DNA from: Sphingomonas gellani | GTDB lineage: Bacteria > Pseudomonadota > Alphaproteobacteria > Sphingomonadales > Sphingomonadaceae | Direction of reading: 5' to 3' | Length of the DNA stretch: 42,852 nt | Assembly: GCF_900110035.1 (NCBI RefSeq) | Contig: NZ_FOCF01000013.1 | Coordinates: 1-42,852, forward strand | Shown: piece by piece, positions 30,918-39,682 of the stretch | How positions within the stretch are numbered: the stretch's first letter is position 1 | Layout of the letters: each line of letters opens with the position of its first letter | Made by a program: the position numbers and the translations under genes | Notes under the pieces: generated by a model | What the model was told of the DNA's origin: nothing | What the model saw: the letters and a program-made list of their open reading frames with translations, nothing else | The model's database searches: none

Positions 30918-33704
30918 ATGACCATGCGTATGCTGATCGACGCTCGCCACCGGGAAGAGACCCGGGTAGCCGTCGTCAAGGGTAACCGGATCGAGGAATT
31001 CGACTTCGAGTCCGCCGAGCGTAAACAGCTCAAGGGCAATATCTACCTCGCCAAGGTGACGCGCGTCGAACCGTCGCTGCAGGCGGCGTTCGTCGATTAC
31101 GGCGGCAATCGCCACGGCTTCCTGGCCTTTTCGGAAATTCACCCGGACTATTACCAGATCCCCAAGGAGGACCGCGAGGCCCTGTTGCGGGAAGAGGCCG
31201 AGCACGCCGCCGAAGAGGCCGCGCTGCGCGCCGAGCAGGACGCCGACGAGGACGAGTACGACGCCGACGGCTATGACGACGCCGAAGCGGGCGAGGACCG
31301 CGACGATGCGCCTGCCGAGGACGATTCCGGCGAGGACGACGATGCCGGCACGTCCAAGCGTCCGCGTGGCCAGAACGACGACCAGGTGGAGGCGCTGCGC
31401 CAGCGCCGCATGAACCTGCGCCGCCGGTACAAGATCCAGGACGTGATCCGCCGCCGCCAGGTGTTGCTGGTCCAGGTCGTCAAGGAGGAGCGCGGCAACA
31501 AGGGCGCCGCACTGACCACCTATCTGTCGCTCGCCGGCCGTTACTGCGTGCTGATGCCCAACACGTCGCATGGCGGCGGGATCAGCCGCAAGATCAGCTC
31601 CGCGTCCGACCGCAAGCGGCTGAAGTCGATCATGGCGGAAATGCAGCTGCCGCCATCCATGGGCTGCATCGTGCGCACTGCCGGGCTTCAGCGTACCAAG
31701 ACCGAGATCAAGCGCGACTTCGACTACCTGGCGCGCTTGTGGGACGGCATCCGTGACCAGACGCTGCAATCGGCGGCGCCGGCGCTGATTTATGGCGACA
31801 GCGACCTGATCAAGCGGGCGATCCGCGACATCTACAACCGCGACATCGACGAGGTGATCGTCGAGGGCGAAGAAGGGTATCGCCACGCCAAGGACTTCAT
31901 GAAGCTCTTGATGCCCAGCCACGCGAAGAAGGTGCGGCATTATTCCGACCCGGTGCCGCTGTTCCAGCGCAGCCATGTCGAGGACCAGCTGGCCGCGATG
32001 TACAATCCGGTGGTTCAGCTGAAGTCTGGCGGCTATCTGGTCATCAACCCGACCGAGGCGCTGGTGTCGATCGACATCAATTCCGGCCGGTCGACCCGCG
32101 AACACAATATCGAACAGACCGCCACCGCCACCAATCTGGAGGCAGCGCAGGAGATCGCGCGCCAGTTGCGCCTGCGCGACATGGCGGGCCTGGTCGTGAT
32201 CGACTTCATCGACATGGACAACGGCTCCAACGTCCGCAAGGTCGAGAAGGCCGTCAAGGAGGCGCTGAAGAATGACCGCGCCCGCATCCAGGTAGGCCGC
32301 ATCAGCTCGTTCGGCCTCATGGAGATGAGCCGCCAGCGGCTGCGCACCGGGGTGCTGGAGGCGTCCACGCGCACCTGCCCGCATTGCGAGGGCACCGGGC
32401 TGGTCCGCACCGCCGCGTCGGCGGGTCTGTCGGCGCTGCGCCTGATCGAGGACGAGGCGGCACGCGGTCGCGGATCGTGCCTGACGCTGCGCGCCAGCCA
32501 GGAGGCGGCGTTCTACGTCCTGAACCGCAAGCGTGCCGATATCGCGGAGATCGAGGACCGCTACGGCGTCGTGGTCGAGGTTCTGCCGGGCGGCGAGCAG
32601 GAAGGTGCGCGCATGTCGGTCGAGGCCTCCGGCCCCCCGCCCGCTCATGCGCCCCGCTTCGAGGCTCCGATCATCGAGGAGGTCGAGGACGACATTCCCG
32701 ACGAGATCGACGAGCTGGAGGAAGAAGAGGTCGTCGAGGAGACGCGGCCGTCCGGCGAGCAGTCGGATCGTGGCGAGGGTGAAGGCAATCGCAAGCGCCG
32801 TCGCCGCCGTCGCGGGCGCGGCGGTCGCAACCGCGACGAGGAGCAGCAGTCCGATGCGACCGACGAGACGAGCGAGGACGTTGTCGAGGAGGCGATCGAC
32901 GAGTCGGAAACCGACACGGCCGAGCCTGATGACGTCGCGCCCGAAGCCACGGTGAGCGAGGATGAGCCGGCGCAGCGCGAAGGACGCCGGCGGCGCAACC
33001 GTCGCGGCCGCCGTGGCGGTCGTGGCGGCGGCAACGGTGGCGACGCCGCCCGCGACGACGCACAGTCGGCCGAGGTCGATGATGCGGCGTCCGACGCGGA
33101 CGAGGGTGAGCCGGTGCTGGTAGAGGCCGGCGACTCGGCGCCCGGCAATCCGCTGGGTGCGGAGCCTGTCGTGCTCGAAAGCGACGTGCCGCCGGTGATC
33201 GCGCCCGCAGCCGTCGCGGACGAAGCGGCTGCAGAGCCGGCACCGCGTCGACGCACGCGCAGCCGCCGCGCCGCGCCCGCCGCCGATGTCGTGGGCGACA
33301 CCGCTGCCGCACCGGCCGAAGCGCCTGCGGCCGAGGTCGAGACGCCGGCGGCAGAGCCCGCCGAAGCGGCACCGAAGCCGCGTCGCAGCCGTCGCAAAAC
33401 GGCCGCCGCGCCGGACACGGCCGAGGCAGACGCGAAGCCCGAAGCCGCGGCACCTGTGGCCGACGCCGCCGAGCCCGCGCCCAAGCCGCGCCGTACGCGC
33501 CGCAAGGCGGAGGCCGCGCCGACGGCAGCCGAGACGGCGGAGGCTCCTGCCGCAGAGGCAGCGCCGGCGCCGGCGCCGGAAAGTGCAAGCCCGGTAGACA
33601 CGACTGACAGCGCGTCGGAAGAAACGGACGCCGCAGGTCCGACCGAGGAAGGCACTGCGCCTCCCGCACGTCGCGGCTGGTGGCAGCGGACGTTCGGCGC
33701 CTAA
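30918..33704 (+). CDS. rne: Ribonuclease E
   Basis: A 928-residue endoribonuclease and degradosome scaffold. The S1 domain (about 35-215) carries an acidic insertion at ~93-150 (EEAEHAAEE, then many Asp/Glu), known in alphaproteobacterial RNase E. The catalytic DNase I-like part has Asp386 in LVSIDINSGRST and the Asp residues of VVIDFIDMDNGSN. The zinc-link Cys pair is in RTCPHCEGTGLV (Cys487, Cys490). The C-terminal ~370 residues are disordered: arginine-rich patches (RKRRRRRRGRGGRNRD, RRRRNRRGRRGGRGGG) alternate with Ala/Pro/Glu-rich repeats with KPRRSRRK and KPRRTRRK motifs, likely RNA-binding. GGAGA seven bases upstream sets the start. Confidence 0.97.
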   Translation: MTMRMLIDARHREETRVAVVKGNRIEEFDFESAERKQLKGNIYLAKVTRVEPSLQAAFVDYGGNRHGFLAFSEIHPDYYQIPKEDREALLREEAEHAAEEAALRAEQDADEDEYDADGYDDAEAGEDRDDAPAEDDSGEDDDAGTSKRPRGQNDDQVEALRQRRMNLRRRYKIQDVIRRRQVLLVQVVKEERGNKGAALTTYLSLAGRYCVLMPNTSHGGGISRKISSASDRKRLKSIMAEMQLPPSMGCIVRTAGLQRTKTEIKRDFDYLARLWDGIRDQTLQSAAPALIYGDSDLIKRAIRDIYNRDIDEVIVEGEEGYRHAKDFMKLLMPSHAKKVRHYSDPVPLFQRSHVEDQLAAMYNPVVQLKSGGYLVINPTEALVSIDINSGRSTREHNIEQTATATNLEAAQEIARQLRLRDMAGLVVIDFIDMDNGSNVRKVEKAVKEALKNDRARIQVGRISSFGLMEMSRQRLRTGVLEASTRTCPHCEGTGLVRTAASAGLSALRLIEDEAARGRGSCLTLRASQEAAFYVLNRKRADIAEIEDRYGVVVEVLPGGEQEGARMSVEASGPPPAHAPRFEAPIIEEVEDDIPDEIDELEEEEVVEETRPSGEQSDRGEGEGNRKRRRRRRGRGGRNRDEEQQSDATDETSEDVVEEAIDESETDTAEPDDVAPEATVSEDEPAQREGRRRRNRRGRRGGRGGGNGGDAARDDAQSAEVDDAASDADEGEPVLVEAGDSAPGNPLGAEPVVLESDVPPVIAPAAVADEAAAEPAPRRRTRSRRAAPAADVVGDTAAAPAEAPAAEVETPAAEPAEAAPKPRRSRRKTAAAPDTAEADAKPEAAAPVADAAEPAPKPRRTRRKAEAAPTAAETAEAPAAEAAPAPAPESASPVDTTDSASEETDAAGPTEEGTAPPARRGWWQRTFGA

Positions 33705-33711
33705 TAACGCC

Positions 33712-33741
33712 CCCTCCTGGTGTCCTGCGGCACCGGGAGGG
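33712..33741 (+). terminator. rne terminator
   Basis: CCCTCCTGGTG (33712-33722) and CACCGGGAGGG (33731-33741) pair over 11 bp with one T-G pair and an 8-nt loop, starting 8 bp after the rne stop. There is no T run, so it may act as a stability stem or a Rho-assisted terminator. Confidence 0.65.
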
Positions 33742-33815
33742 TCGCCCTACGCTATCGTCGCCGCCGGCACATCCGTGCGGAAGCCCGCTCAACCGTCCCC
33801 AACCCCATATCGCCG

Positions 33816-33842
33816 TTGCCCGTTCCGGCCGCTCGCTAACAC
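33816..33842 (+). promoter_or_regulatory. Candidate promoter after rne
   Basis: TTGCCCG (33816-33822), a 12-nt spacer and GCTAACAC (33835-33842) resemble the alphaproteobacterial housekeeping consensus. It could drive the M48 protease gene with a leader of about 345 nt, or a short RNA in 33850-34190. Confidence 0.35.
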
Positions 33843-34193
33843 GGACGCCATGCGCCCCGCCGCGTGATCACCTTCACCACCGCGCATTGCGAGCCGACCG
33901 GCGGAACGGAGCGAGACGGGGCGAGCATCTCCAGATGCGCCGTCGATTTGGCCGCGTTCGCATTGTTGCGGATCACTGATGCGGTCGGTCGCGCGAATGT
34001 TGGCGCACATGTAAAGCGGCGTCGTGCGCAGACGCCTGCTCGCAGCCTACCGCTTGAACAAATCCCCGCGACGACATCATCACCGCTCGCTAAGGTGCCA
34101 GCCGATCAGCGAGGGTTCACCCGTGCGGCGTCAAAGTCGGCCAGGGTTTTTTCCCGCCTGTGTTCCACCGCCGTATCGGCTAAGGTCCGTCGC

Positions 34194-35549
34194 ATGAAAC
34201 GCGCGTTCGCCGCATTCGCCACGATCGTCCTGCTCTGGGCGCAGCCAGCCGCCGCGCAATCGATCCTGCGCGACGCGGAAACCGAAACCATGTTCGCCGA
34301 CATGTCCGCGCCGCTCATCAAGGCGGCCGGCCTGTCCCCGCGCAACGTGCAGGTCGTGCTCATCAACGACGATTCGATCAACGCCTTCGTCGCCGGGGGC
34401 CAGACGGTGTACGTCCATACCGGGCTGATCCAGGCGGCGGACAACGCCAACCAGGTGCAGGGCGTGATCGCGCACGAACTGGGCCACATCGCCGACGGCC
34501 ATGTCCTGTCGGGCGCGGCGGCGGCGAAGCCGGCGATGGGCATGTACCTCCTGTCCATGGTGCTAGGGCTGGCCGCGATGGCGGCGGGCAGCGGCGATGC
34601 GGGTGCGGGCATCATGGCGGCGGGGCAGCAGGCGGCGATGGGCAAGTACCTCGCCTTCAGCCGGGTGCAGGAATCGACCGCCGATGCCAGCGGGGTGAAG
34701 TATCTGAACACCGCCGGCATTTCAGGGCGCGGGATGCTGGCCTTCTTCAAGAAGCTACAGCAGCAGGAATATCGCTACGGGCTGGAGAATATCGACCCGT
34801 TCATGCAGTCGCACCCCTTGTCGGGGGAGCGTATCCAGACGCTGACCGCCGACATCCAGAAATCGGCCGCCTATGACAAGACGCCGGATCCCGCGCTGGA
34901 GGAACGGTTCCGCCGGGTGAAGGCGAAGCTGAACGGCTATGTGCAGGACCCGGGCCGTACGCTGAACGCGTATCCCGAAAGCGACAATTCGATCTACGCG
35001 CACTATGCGCGTGCCTATGCCTATCACAAGGGCGGGTACCCCGACAAAGCGGATGCGGAGGCGGCGGCGCTGATCCGCGCGGACCCGCACGACCCGTTCT
35101 TTCAGGAGATCCAGGGGCAGATCCTATTGGAGGCCGGACACCCCGATCAGGCGCTGGTACCGCTGCGTGCGGCCACCGCGGGGTCGCGCAACAATCCGCT
35201 GATCGCGACCACGCTCGGCCACGCGCTGATCGCGACCGAAGACAAGGCGAATTACGAGGAAGCGAAGCGGGTTTTGAAGACCGCCGTGGCGCGCGACGAC
35301 GAGAATCCCTTTGCCTGGTACCAGCTCGGCATCGCCTATGAACGGACCGGCGATGTCGCACGCGCGTCGCTCGCCACGGCGGAGCGGGCGAACATGACTG
35401 GCGACAACCGCACGGCGGTGCAAAGCGCCCGCGCCGCCATGGCCGGCATTCCGGCCAACACCCCCGACTGGATTCGTGCGCAGGACATCGCCATGGTGTC
35501 GCAGAACGCGATCGACGACGATCCCAAGTCGCGCAAGCGCCGCCGGTGA
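34194..35549 (+). CDS. Periplasmic M48 metalloprotease with TPR region (BepA-like)
   Basis: A 451-residue protein. A signal peptide (MKRAFAAFATIVLLWAQPAAA) is followed by an M48 zinc protease domain: HELGH at residues 94-98 and the third ligand Glu160 in FSRVQESTADASG. An Ala/Gly/Met-rich stretch (about 108-150) lies between them. The C-terminal half (about 255-440) has TPR-like repeats (AYHKGGYPDKADAEAAALIRA; LGHALIATEDKANYEEAKRV; YQLGIAYERTGDVARASLA). This architecture is that of BepA/YfgC, which assists or degrades outer-membrane proteins such as LptD. AAGG eight bases upstream supports the ATG. A thiol oxidoreductase gene follows after 45 bp. Confidence 0.9.
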   Translation: MKRAFAAFATIVLLWAQPAAAQSILRDAETETMFADMSAPLIKAAGLSPRNVQVVLINDDSINAFVAGGQTVYVHTGLIQAADNANQVQGVIAHELGHIADGHVLSGAAAAKPAMGMYLLSMVLGLAAMAAGSGDAGAGIMAAGQQAAMGKYLAFSRVQESTADASGVKYLNTAGISGRGMLAFFKKLQQQEYRYGLENIDPFMQSHPLSGERIQTLTADIQKSAAYDKTPDPALEERFRRVKAKLNGYVQDPGRTLNAYPESDNSIYAHYARAYAYHKGGYPDKADAEAAALIRADPHDPFFQEIQGQILLEAGHPDQALVPLRAATAGSRNNPLIATTLGHALIATEDKANYEEAKRVLKTAVARDDENPFAWYQLGIAYERTGDVARASLATAERANMTGDNRTAVQSARAAMAGIPANTPDWIRAQDIAMVSQNAIDDDPKSRKRRR

Positions 35550-35594
35550 CGCATCGTTGCTGATACACCGAACGGCGGAACGACGGGGAATTCG

Positions 35595-36284
35595 ATGAAT
35601 CGATGGACAATGCTGCTGGTCGCGCTGATCGGCGCCGCCCTGGGTGCGCTCGGCATGTGGACGGTGGCCGGTCGCCAGGCGGACGAGGCGACGATCCGCC
35701 GTACGCTGGTCGCGCATCCCGACATCATCACGGAGGCGATGCAGGCGCTGCAGGATCGTGAGACCGGCAAGCTGGTGGCACAGGCGGACGCGACGCTGAC
35801 CCAGCCGATCGGCAACGCACTGTCGGGTAATCCGAAGGGCGACGTCAGCGTCGTTGAGTTCTTCGACTATAATTGCGGCTATTGCCGGGCCAGCCTGCCG
35901 GTGATCGCCGCGCTGGTGAAGGCGGACCCGAACGTCCGGGTCGTGTACCGCGAACTGCCGATCCTGGCCCAGTCCAGCCACGCCGCCGCGCGCGCCAGCC
36001 TGACGGCCGCGCGCCAGGGCCGCTGGCCCGCATTCCACGACGCGCTCTACACCGGCGGCCCGGTCAGCGACGCCAGCATTGCAAGTGCAGCGGCCAAGGC
36101 GGGCGTGGACCTGTCCAAGGCGGGCAGCGCGAAGAACGAGGCGGAGATCGCCGCCAACCTGAAGGCGGCGGCGCAGCTGGGGATCAACGGCACGCCCAGC
36201 TGGATCATCGGCAACCGGGTCCTGTCGGGCGCCCTGCCGCTGGAGGAACTGCAACGCGCGGTCGCGGCAGCACGCGGGCGCTGA
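35595..36284 (+). CDS. DsbA-family thiol-disulfide oxidoreductase
   Basis: A 229-residue protein. An N-terminal hydrophobic segment (about 5-25) serves as signal peptide or anchor. A helical N-terminal extension (~28-80) precedes the thioredoxin-like fold. The active site is CGYC at residues 94-97 in FFDYNCGYCRAS, and the cis-Pro loop is GINGTPSWIIG. This is the Com1/DsbA-like group of alphaproteobacteria, with the N-terminal helices that sometimes mediate trimerisation, as in ScsC. It probably catalyses disulfide formation or isomerisation in the periplasm; the disulfide-linked LptD-BepA connection makes its place after the M48 gene sensible, but this is inference. Confidence 0.9.
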   Translation: MNRWTMLLVALIGAALGALGMWTVAGRQADEATIRRTLVAHPDIITEAMQALQDRETGKLVAQADATLTQPIGNALSGNPKGDVSVVEFFDYNCGYCRASLPVIAALVKADPNVRVVYRELPILAQSSHAAARASLTAARQGRWPAFHDALYTGGPVSDASIASAAAKAGVDLSKAGSAKNEAEIAANLKAAAQLGINGTPSWIIGNRVLSGALPLEELQRAVAAARGR

Positions 36285-36306
36285 CCGGCGGACAGCACCG
36301 TCCCGG

Positions 36307-37056
36307 TCACCCTCGATGCGGGCGGCGCATCGTCCCCGCGACCAGCGGCCTCACGATCAGCGCGACGAGGTCGAGCGCAGTATGCAGCACCATCGCCATC
36401 CATAGCTGGCCCGTCAGCAGATAGGCGGCGCTGAGCAGCAGCGCGAGCACGGCGGTCGTCACCACCCCGACGACGCCCTGATACCGGTGCGCGATCCCGA
36501 ACAGGATCGCGGACACCCCGAATCCGATCGGCGCACCAAAGCCGACAAGCGCGATCAGCAACGGCAGCAACAGGCGAAAGAACAGCTCCTCGCACGTGCC
36601 CGCCACAACCGACACGACAAGCGCCCAGCCCAGATCACCGGAGGATTTCGGCACCAGCATGTCCGCGCGGCCCAGCGTCGCGGGCGGACGACGCCGAATC
36701 CTCGCGACCAGTCCGGCGATTACGCCGCCGACCACCATCGCGGCCAGCAGGGTCCCGACCGGCCAGGGCGATGGTGCGGGAATGCCGGTCCAGCGCGCCG
36801 CCAGCGCCTGTGCGTCGGTGAACACGCTCGGCATCGTCACCGGCGCATCCAGCCGGCCGATCAGCAGCAGCCCGACCAGACCGCTGCCGCCGAACAGCAA
36901 CAGCATTCGCCGCGCCGTCCGCGCCAGCGGATGCTCGCCTCCACCACCGGATCGCGCCATGCGAGGCCGGAACCAGTCGCGACGCAACCGGCCGCCCCAC
37001 AGGAACCAGCCATAGGCCGCCAACGCCCCCGCCAGCAGGAGCGCAGGCACGATCAC
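36307..37056 (-). CDS. CPBP-family intramembrane metalloprotease
   Basis: With the GTG start at 37054-37056 the protein has 249 residues and about seven membrane segments. The CPBP motifs are EELFFR in VAGTCEELFFRLLLPLL, FGIAHRY, and the His in MAMVLHTALDLVAL. These are the presumed metal ligands of the Rce1/CAAX-like family. The substrate is unknown. The GTG overlaps the glpX TGA as GTGA, so it depends on glpX translation. Members of this family have been linked to bacteriocin maturation or self-immunity in Gram-positives, but nothing here supports that. It converges with the DsbA gene, 22 bp apart. Confidence 0.85.
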   Translation of the reverse strand: MIVPALLLAGALAAYGWFLWGGRLRRDWFRPRMARSGGGGEHPLARTARRMLLLFGGSGLVGLLLIGRLDAPVTMPSVFTDAQALAARWTGIPAPSPWPVGTLLAAMVVGGVIAGLVARIRRRPPATLGRADMLVPKSSGDLGWALVVSVVAGTCEELFFRLLLPLLIALVGFGAPIGFGVSAILFGIAHRYQGVVGVVTTAVLALLLSAAYLLTGQLWMAMVLHTALDLVALIVRPLVAGTMRRPHRG

Positions 37057-38024
37057 CCGCCGATCCGGTGCTCGCCCTTCACCCAGCGCACCGTGCCGGA
37101 GGACGCGCGCATCACCACGCTTTCGGTCGTCATCTTGCCCGCCCGACGCTTCACGCCCGCCAGCAGCGACCCGTCCGTGACCCCGGTCGCGGCGAAGATG
37201 CAGTCGCCCTTCGCCAGGTCGTCCAGGTCGTACTGCTTGTCGAGGTCGGTGACGCCCCATTTGGCCGCGCGCGCCCGCTCGTCGTCGTTGCGGAACAGCA
37301 GCCGGCCCTTGAACTGGCCGCCGACGCAGCGCAGCGCGGCGCAGGCGAGAACACCCTCCGGTGCGCCGCCCGAACCCATGTACATGTCGATGGTCGTGTC
37401 CGGATCGCTGGTCGCGATCACGCCCGCCACGTCGCCATCGCCGATCAGCATCACGCCACAGCCCAGGCCCCGCAGCTCTGCGATCAGCCCCTCATGGCGC
37501 GGTCGATCGAGGACACAGACGATGATGTCGCGCGGCTCCACACCCTTGGCGGCCGCGACTGCACAGACATTCTCCGTCGTGGATTTGTCCAGGTCGATGA
37601 TCCCGTCGGGGTAACCGGGACCGACCGCCAGTTTCTGCATGTACACGTCGGGGGCGTTGAGCAGGCCGCCCGCCTCCGCGATGGCCAGCACGGCCAGGCT
37701 GTTCGGGCCAGCCTTGGCACAGATGGTCGTGCCCTCCAGCGGATCGAGCGCGATGTCGATGGCGGGACCCTGCCCGGTGCCGACCTTTTCCCCGATGAAC
37801 AGCATCGGCGCCTCGTCGCGCTCGCCCTCGCCGATCACGACCGTGCCGTTCATGTCGAGCTCGTTCAGCGCGGCGCGCATCGCCTCCACCGCCGCCGCGT
37901 CCGCCGCCTTTTCATCGCCGCGCCCGACCAGGGTGGAGGCCGCGATCGCCGCCGCCTCCGTCACGCGCACCATTTCCAGCACCAGCACGCGGTCAAGGAC
38001 GCTGCTCACCGTCGGGGTCGTCAT
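37053..38024 (-). CDS. glpX: Fructose-1,6-bisphosphatase, class II
   Basis: A 323-residue enzyme dephosphorylating fructose 1,6-bisphosphate in gluconeogenesis. Motifs are VIGEGERDEAPMLFIGE, the metal-binding IALDPLEGTT, and MYMGSGGAPEGVLA. The length matches GlpX. The class II enzyme often replaces class I Fbp in sphingomonads. It is followed by the CPBP protease (GTGA overlap) and preceded by dapD with a 71-bp gap holding two dyads. Confidence 0.97.
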   Translation of the reverse strand: MTTPTVSSVLDRVLVLEMVRVTEAAAIAASTLVGRGDEKAADAAAVEAMRAALNELDMNGTVVIGEGERDEAPMLFIGEKVGTGQGPAIDIALDPLEGTTICAKAGPNSLAVLAIAEAGGLLNAPDVYMQKLAVGPGYPDGIIDLDKSTTENVCAVAAAKGVEPRDIIVCVLDRPRHEGLIAELRGLGCGVMLIGDGDVAGVIATSDPDTTIDMYMGSGGAPEGVLACAALRCVGGQFKGRLLFRNDDERARAAKWGVTDLDKQYDLDDLAKGDCIFAATGVTDGSLLAGVKRRAGKMTTESVVMRASSGTVRWVKGEHRIGG

Positions 38025-38041
38025 CCTGCTCTCCAGCCGTT

Positions 38042-38091
38042 CGTGTTGAACACGTTTAACGCGTAGGTAGAGACGTGCGGAGCACCCCGCA
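38042..38091. promoter_or_regulatory. Dyads between dapD and glpX
   Basis: CGTGTT-G-AACACG at 38042-38054 is a perfect 13-bp palindrome 18 bp before the glpX ATG, and with TTTAAC at 38055-38060 forms an overlapping GTTGAA/TTTAAC dyad. It could be an operator for glpX. TGCGG-AGCACC-CCGCA at 38076-38091 is a short hairpin close after dapD that may end its transcript. Confidence 0.4.
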
Positions 38092-38095
38092 AGCG

Positions 38096-38920
38096 TCAGT
38101 CGCGCAACAGGTCGTTGATGCTGGTCTTGGCGCGGGTGCGCTCGTCGACGCGCTTCACGATCACCGCGCAGTACAGGGATGGCTTCCCGTTCTCGCCACC
38201 GGTCGATCCGGGCACGACGACCGCATAGGGGGGCACCTCTCCGCGGAAGACCTCGCCCGTGTCGCGGTCGATGATCTTGGTCGACGCGCCCAGGTACACA
38301 CCCATCGACAGCACCGCGCCCTCACCGACGCGCACGCCCTCCGCCACCTCGGCCCGCGCGCCGATGAACGCGCCGTCGCCGATGATGACGGGATCGGCCT
38401 GCAACGGCTCCAGCACGCCGCCGATGCCGGCGCCGCCCGACAGATGGACGTTGCGGCCGATCTGCGCGCAGCTGCCCACGGTCGCCCAGGTGTCGACCAT
38501 CGTCCCCTCCCCGACATGGGCGCCGATGTTGACGAAGCTGGGCATCAGGATCGCACCCTTGCCGACGAACGCGCCCCGGCGCACGACCGAGCCGGGCACC
38601 GCGCGGAAACCGGCGGCGCGGAACTGGTCCTGCGACCAGCCGGAAAACTTCGACGGCACCTTGTCGAACCAGTGGCCCGCACCCGGACCCCCGTCGATCA
38701 GCACATTGTCGTTGAGGCGAAAGCTCAGCAGCACCGCTTTTTTCAGCCACTGGTTGACGCGCCAGCCGCCGGCCCCGTCAGGCTCCGCGACCCGCGCCTC
38801 GCCCGCGTCCAGCATCTCTAGCGCCGCGTCGACCGCATCCCGCACCTCGCCGCCGGTATCGAACCCCAGATTCGCACGATCCTCCCATGCGGCGTCGATG
38901 GTGGCGGCAAGGTCGGTCAT
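38096..38920 (-). CDS. dapD: 2,3,4,5-tetrahydropyridine-2,6-dicarboxylate N-succinyltransferase
   Basis: A 274-residue enzyme of the succinylase branch of lysine/meso-diaminopimelate synthesis. An N-terminal helical domain (about 1-100) is followed by a left-handed beta-helix (hexapeptide repeats FVGKGAILMPSFVNIGAHVG, GTMVDTWATVGSCAQIG). The C-terminal RTRAKTSINDLLR is typical. Its ATG overlaps the HAD phosphatase stop as ATGA. Diaminopimelate also serves the peptidoglycan made by the PBP1A in this window. Confidence 0.97.
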   Translation of the reverse strand: MTDLAATIDAAWEDRANLGFDTGGEVRDAVDAALEMLDAGEARVAEPDGAGGWRVNQWLKKAVLLSFRLNDNVLIDGGPGAGHWFDKVPSKFSGWSQDQFRAAGFRAVPGSVVRRGAFVGKGAILMPSFVNIGAHVGEGTMVDTWATVGSCAQIGRNVHLSGGAGIGGVLEPLQADPVIIGDGAFIGARAEVAEGVRVGEGAVLSMGVYLGASTKIIDRDTGEVFRGEVPPYAVVVPGSTGGENGKPSLYCAVIVKRVDERTRAKTSINDLLRD

Positions 38921-39582
38921 TGGTCCTCCAGGATGTGATGCAGCCAGGCGGACAAGTCCGCCGTGGTGAAGTCGATGAATGCGCGGTCGACGTCCGGGTC
39001 CTGTTCGGACCCGTTGTCGACCCACAGGGTGGTCATGCCGATCGCCTTGGCCGGTTTAAGATTGCGCGCCATGTCCTCCGCGAACAGGCATTCGGCCGGG
39101 TCGAGCCCGAACGCGTCGCACAGTCCGCGATAGGCGCTGGCCGCCGGCTTGGGCACCAGGTCCATGGCGTGCAGGTCGTGGATCGCCTCGAAACTCTCGC
39201 CCAGGCCGAGCCGGTCGAGCACCTTCAGCGCATAAGGCTTGTCGCCGTTGGTGAAGACCAGCTTGCGACCCGGCAGCCGCGCGATGGCGGCGGCGAGCGG
39301 CGCGTCCTGTTCCAGCACGTCCATCTCGATATCGTGGACATAGTCGAGAAAGGCATGCGGATCGACCTGATGATGCGCCATCAGCCCGGCCAGCGTGGTG
39401 CCATGGCCGATGAAATAATCCTTCTGGACGCGGTACGCCTCCGCCTCCCCGATCCCCAAGAGGTCGGCGACGAAACGCGTCATGCGCGCGTCGATGCGCG
39501 CGAACAGGTTGGTGCGGGCCGGGTACAGCGTGTTGTCCAGATCGAAGATCCAGTTTCGGACATGGGCCAGCCGCGCGATCAT
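38917..39582 (-). CDS. HAD-superfamily hydrolase, pyrimidine 5'-nucleotidase type
   Basis: A 221-residue HAD phosphatase. Motif I is FDLDNTLYPA, motif II VFTNGDK, motif III Lys in LVPKPAASAYR, and motif IV FAEDMARNLKPA. This is the YjjG/SDT1-like pyrimidine 5'-nucleotidase group, often beside dapD in alphaproteobacteria. The natural substrate is uncertain. The ATG at 39582 (MIARLAHVRNW) directly precedes motif I, as in relatives; upstream in-frame codons would cross the divergent promoter region. Confidence 0.88.
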   Translation of the reverse strand: MIARLAHVRNWIFDLDNTLYPARTNLFARIDARMTRFVADLLGIGEAEAYRVQKDYFIGHGTTLAGLMAHHQVDPHAFLDYVHDIEMDVLEQDAPLAAAIARLPGRKLVFTNGDKPYALKVLDRLGLGESFEAIHDLHAMDLVPKPAASAYRGLCDAFGLDPAECLFAEDMARNLKPAKAIGMTTLWVDNGSEQDPDVDRAFIDFTTADLSAWLHHILEDQ

Positions 39583-39640
39583 GGCTGTGGCGTCTAGGCG
39601 TGGCGGTGTTGCGGGGCAAGGCGGCCGAAAGATCGGGCAT

Positions 39641-39656
39641 GGTTGCCGAAACAACC
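39641..39656. promoter_or_regulatory. Dyad between the divergent HAD and flavin-oxidoreductase genes
   Basis: GGTTG-CCGAAA-CAACC is a perfect 5-bp-arm dyad in the 100-bp divergent spacer. It could be an operator. Confidence 0.3.
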
Positions 39657-39682
39657 AATTGCGCGCCGCATAGCCGCTTCCC

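Larger units (their letters stand above)
33705..34193. other. 489-bp region between rne and the M48 protease gene
   Basis: It contains the rne hairpin and the candidate promoter above. Two further GCTAAGGT sequences lie near 34089 and 34179; the second overlaps the AAGG ribosome site of the protease gene. No coding sequence is supported; the in-frame extension upstream of the protease ATG has no signal peptide or family similarity. Confidence 0.45.

Noticed and set aside
33286..33597. Tandem-repeat array within rne
   Set aside because: The repeats are degenerate codons for a disordered Ala/Pro/Arg tail, expected for RNase E, not a satellite or CRISPR array.
32645..33655. Ser/Ala-rich minus-strand frame opposite the rne tail
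   Set aside because: It mirrors the repetitive Glu/Ala/Arg codons of the RNase E tail and shows no independent signal.
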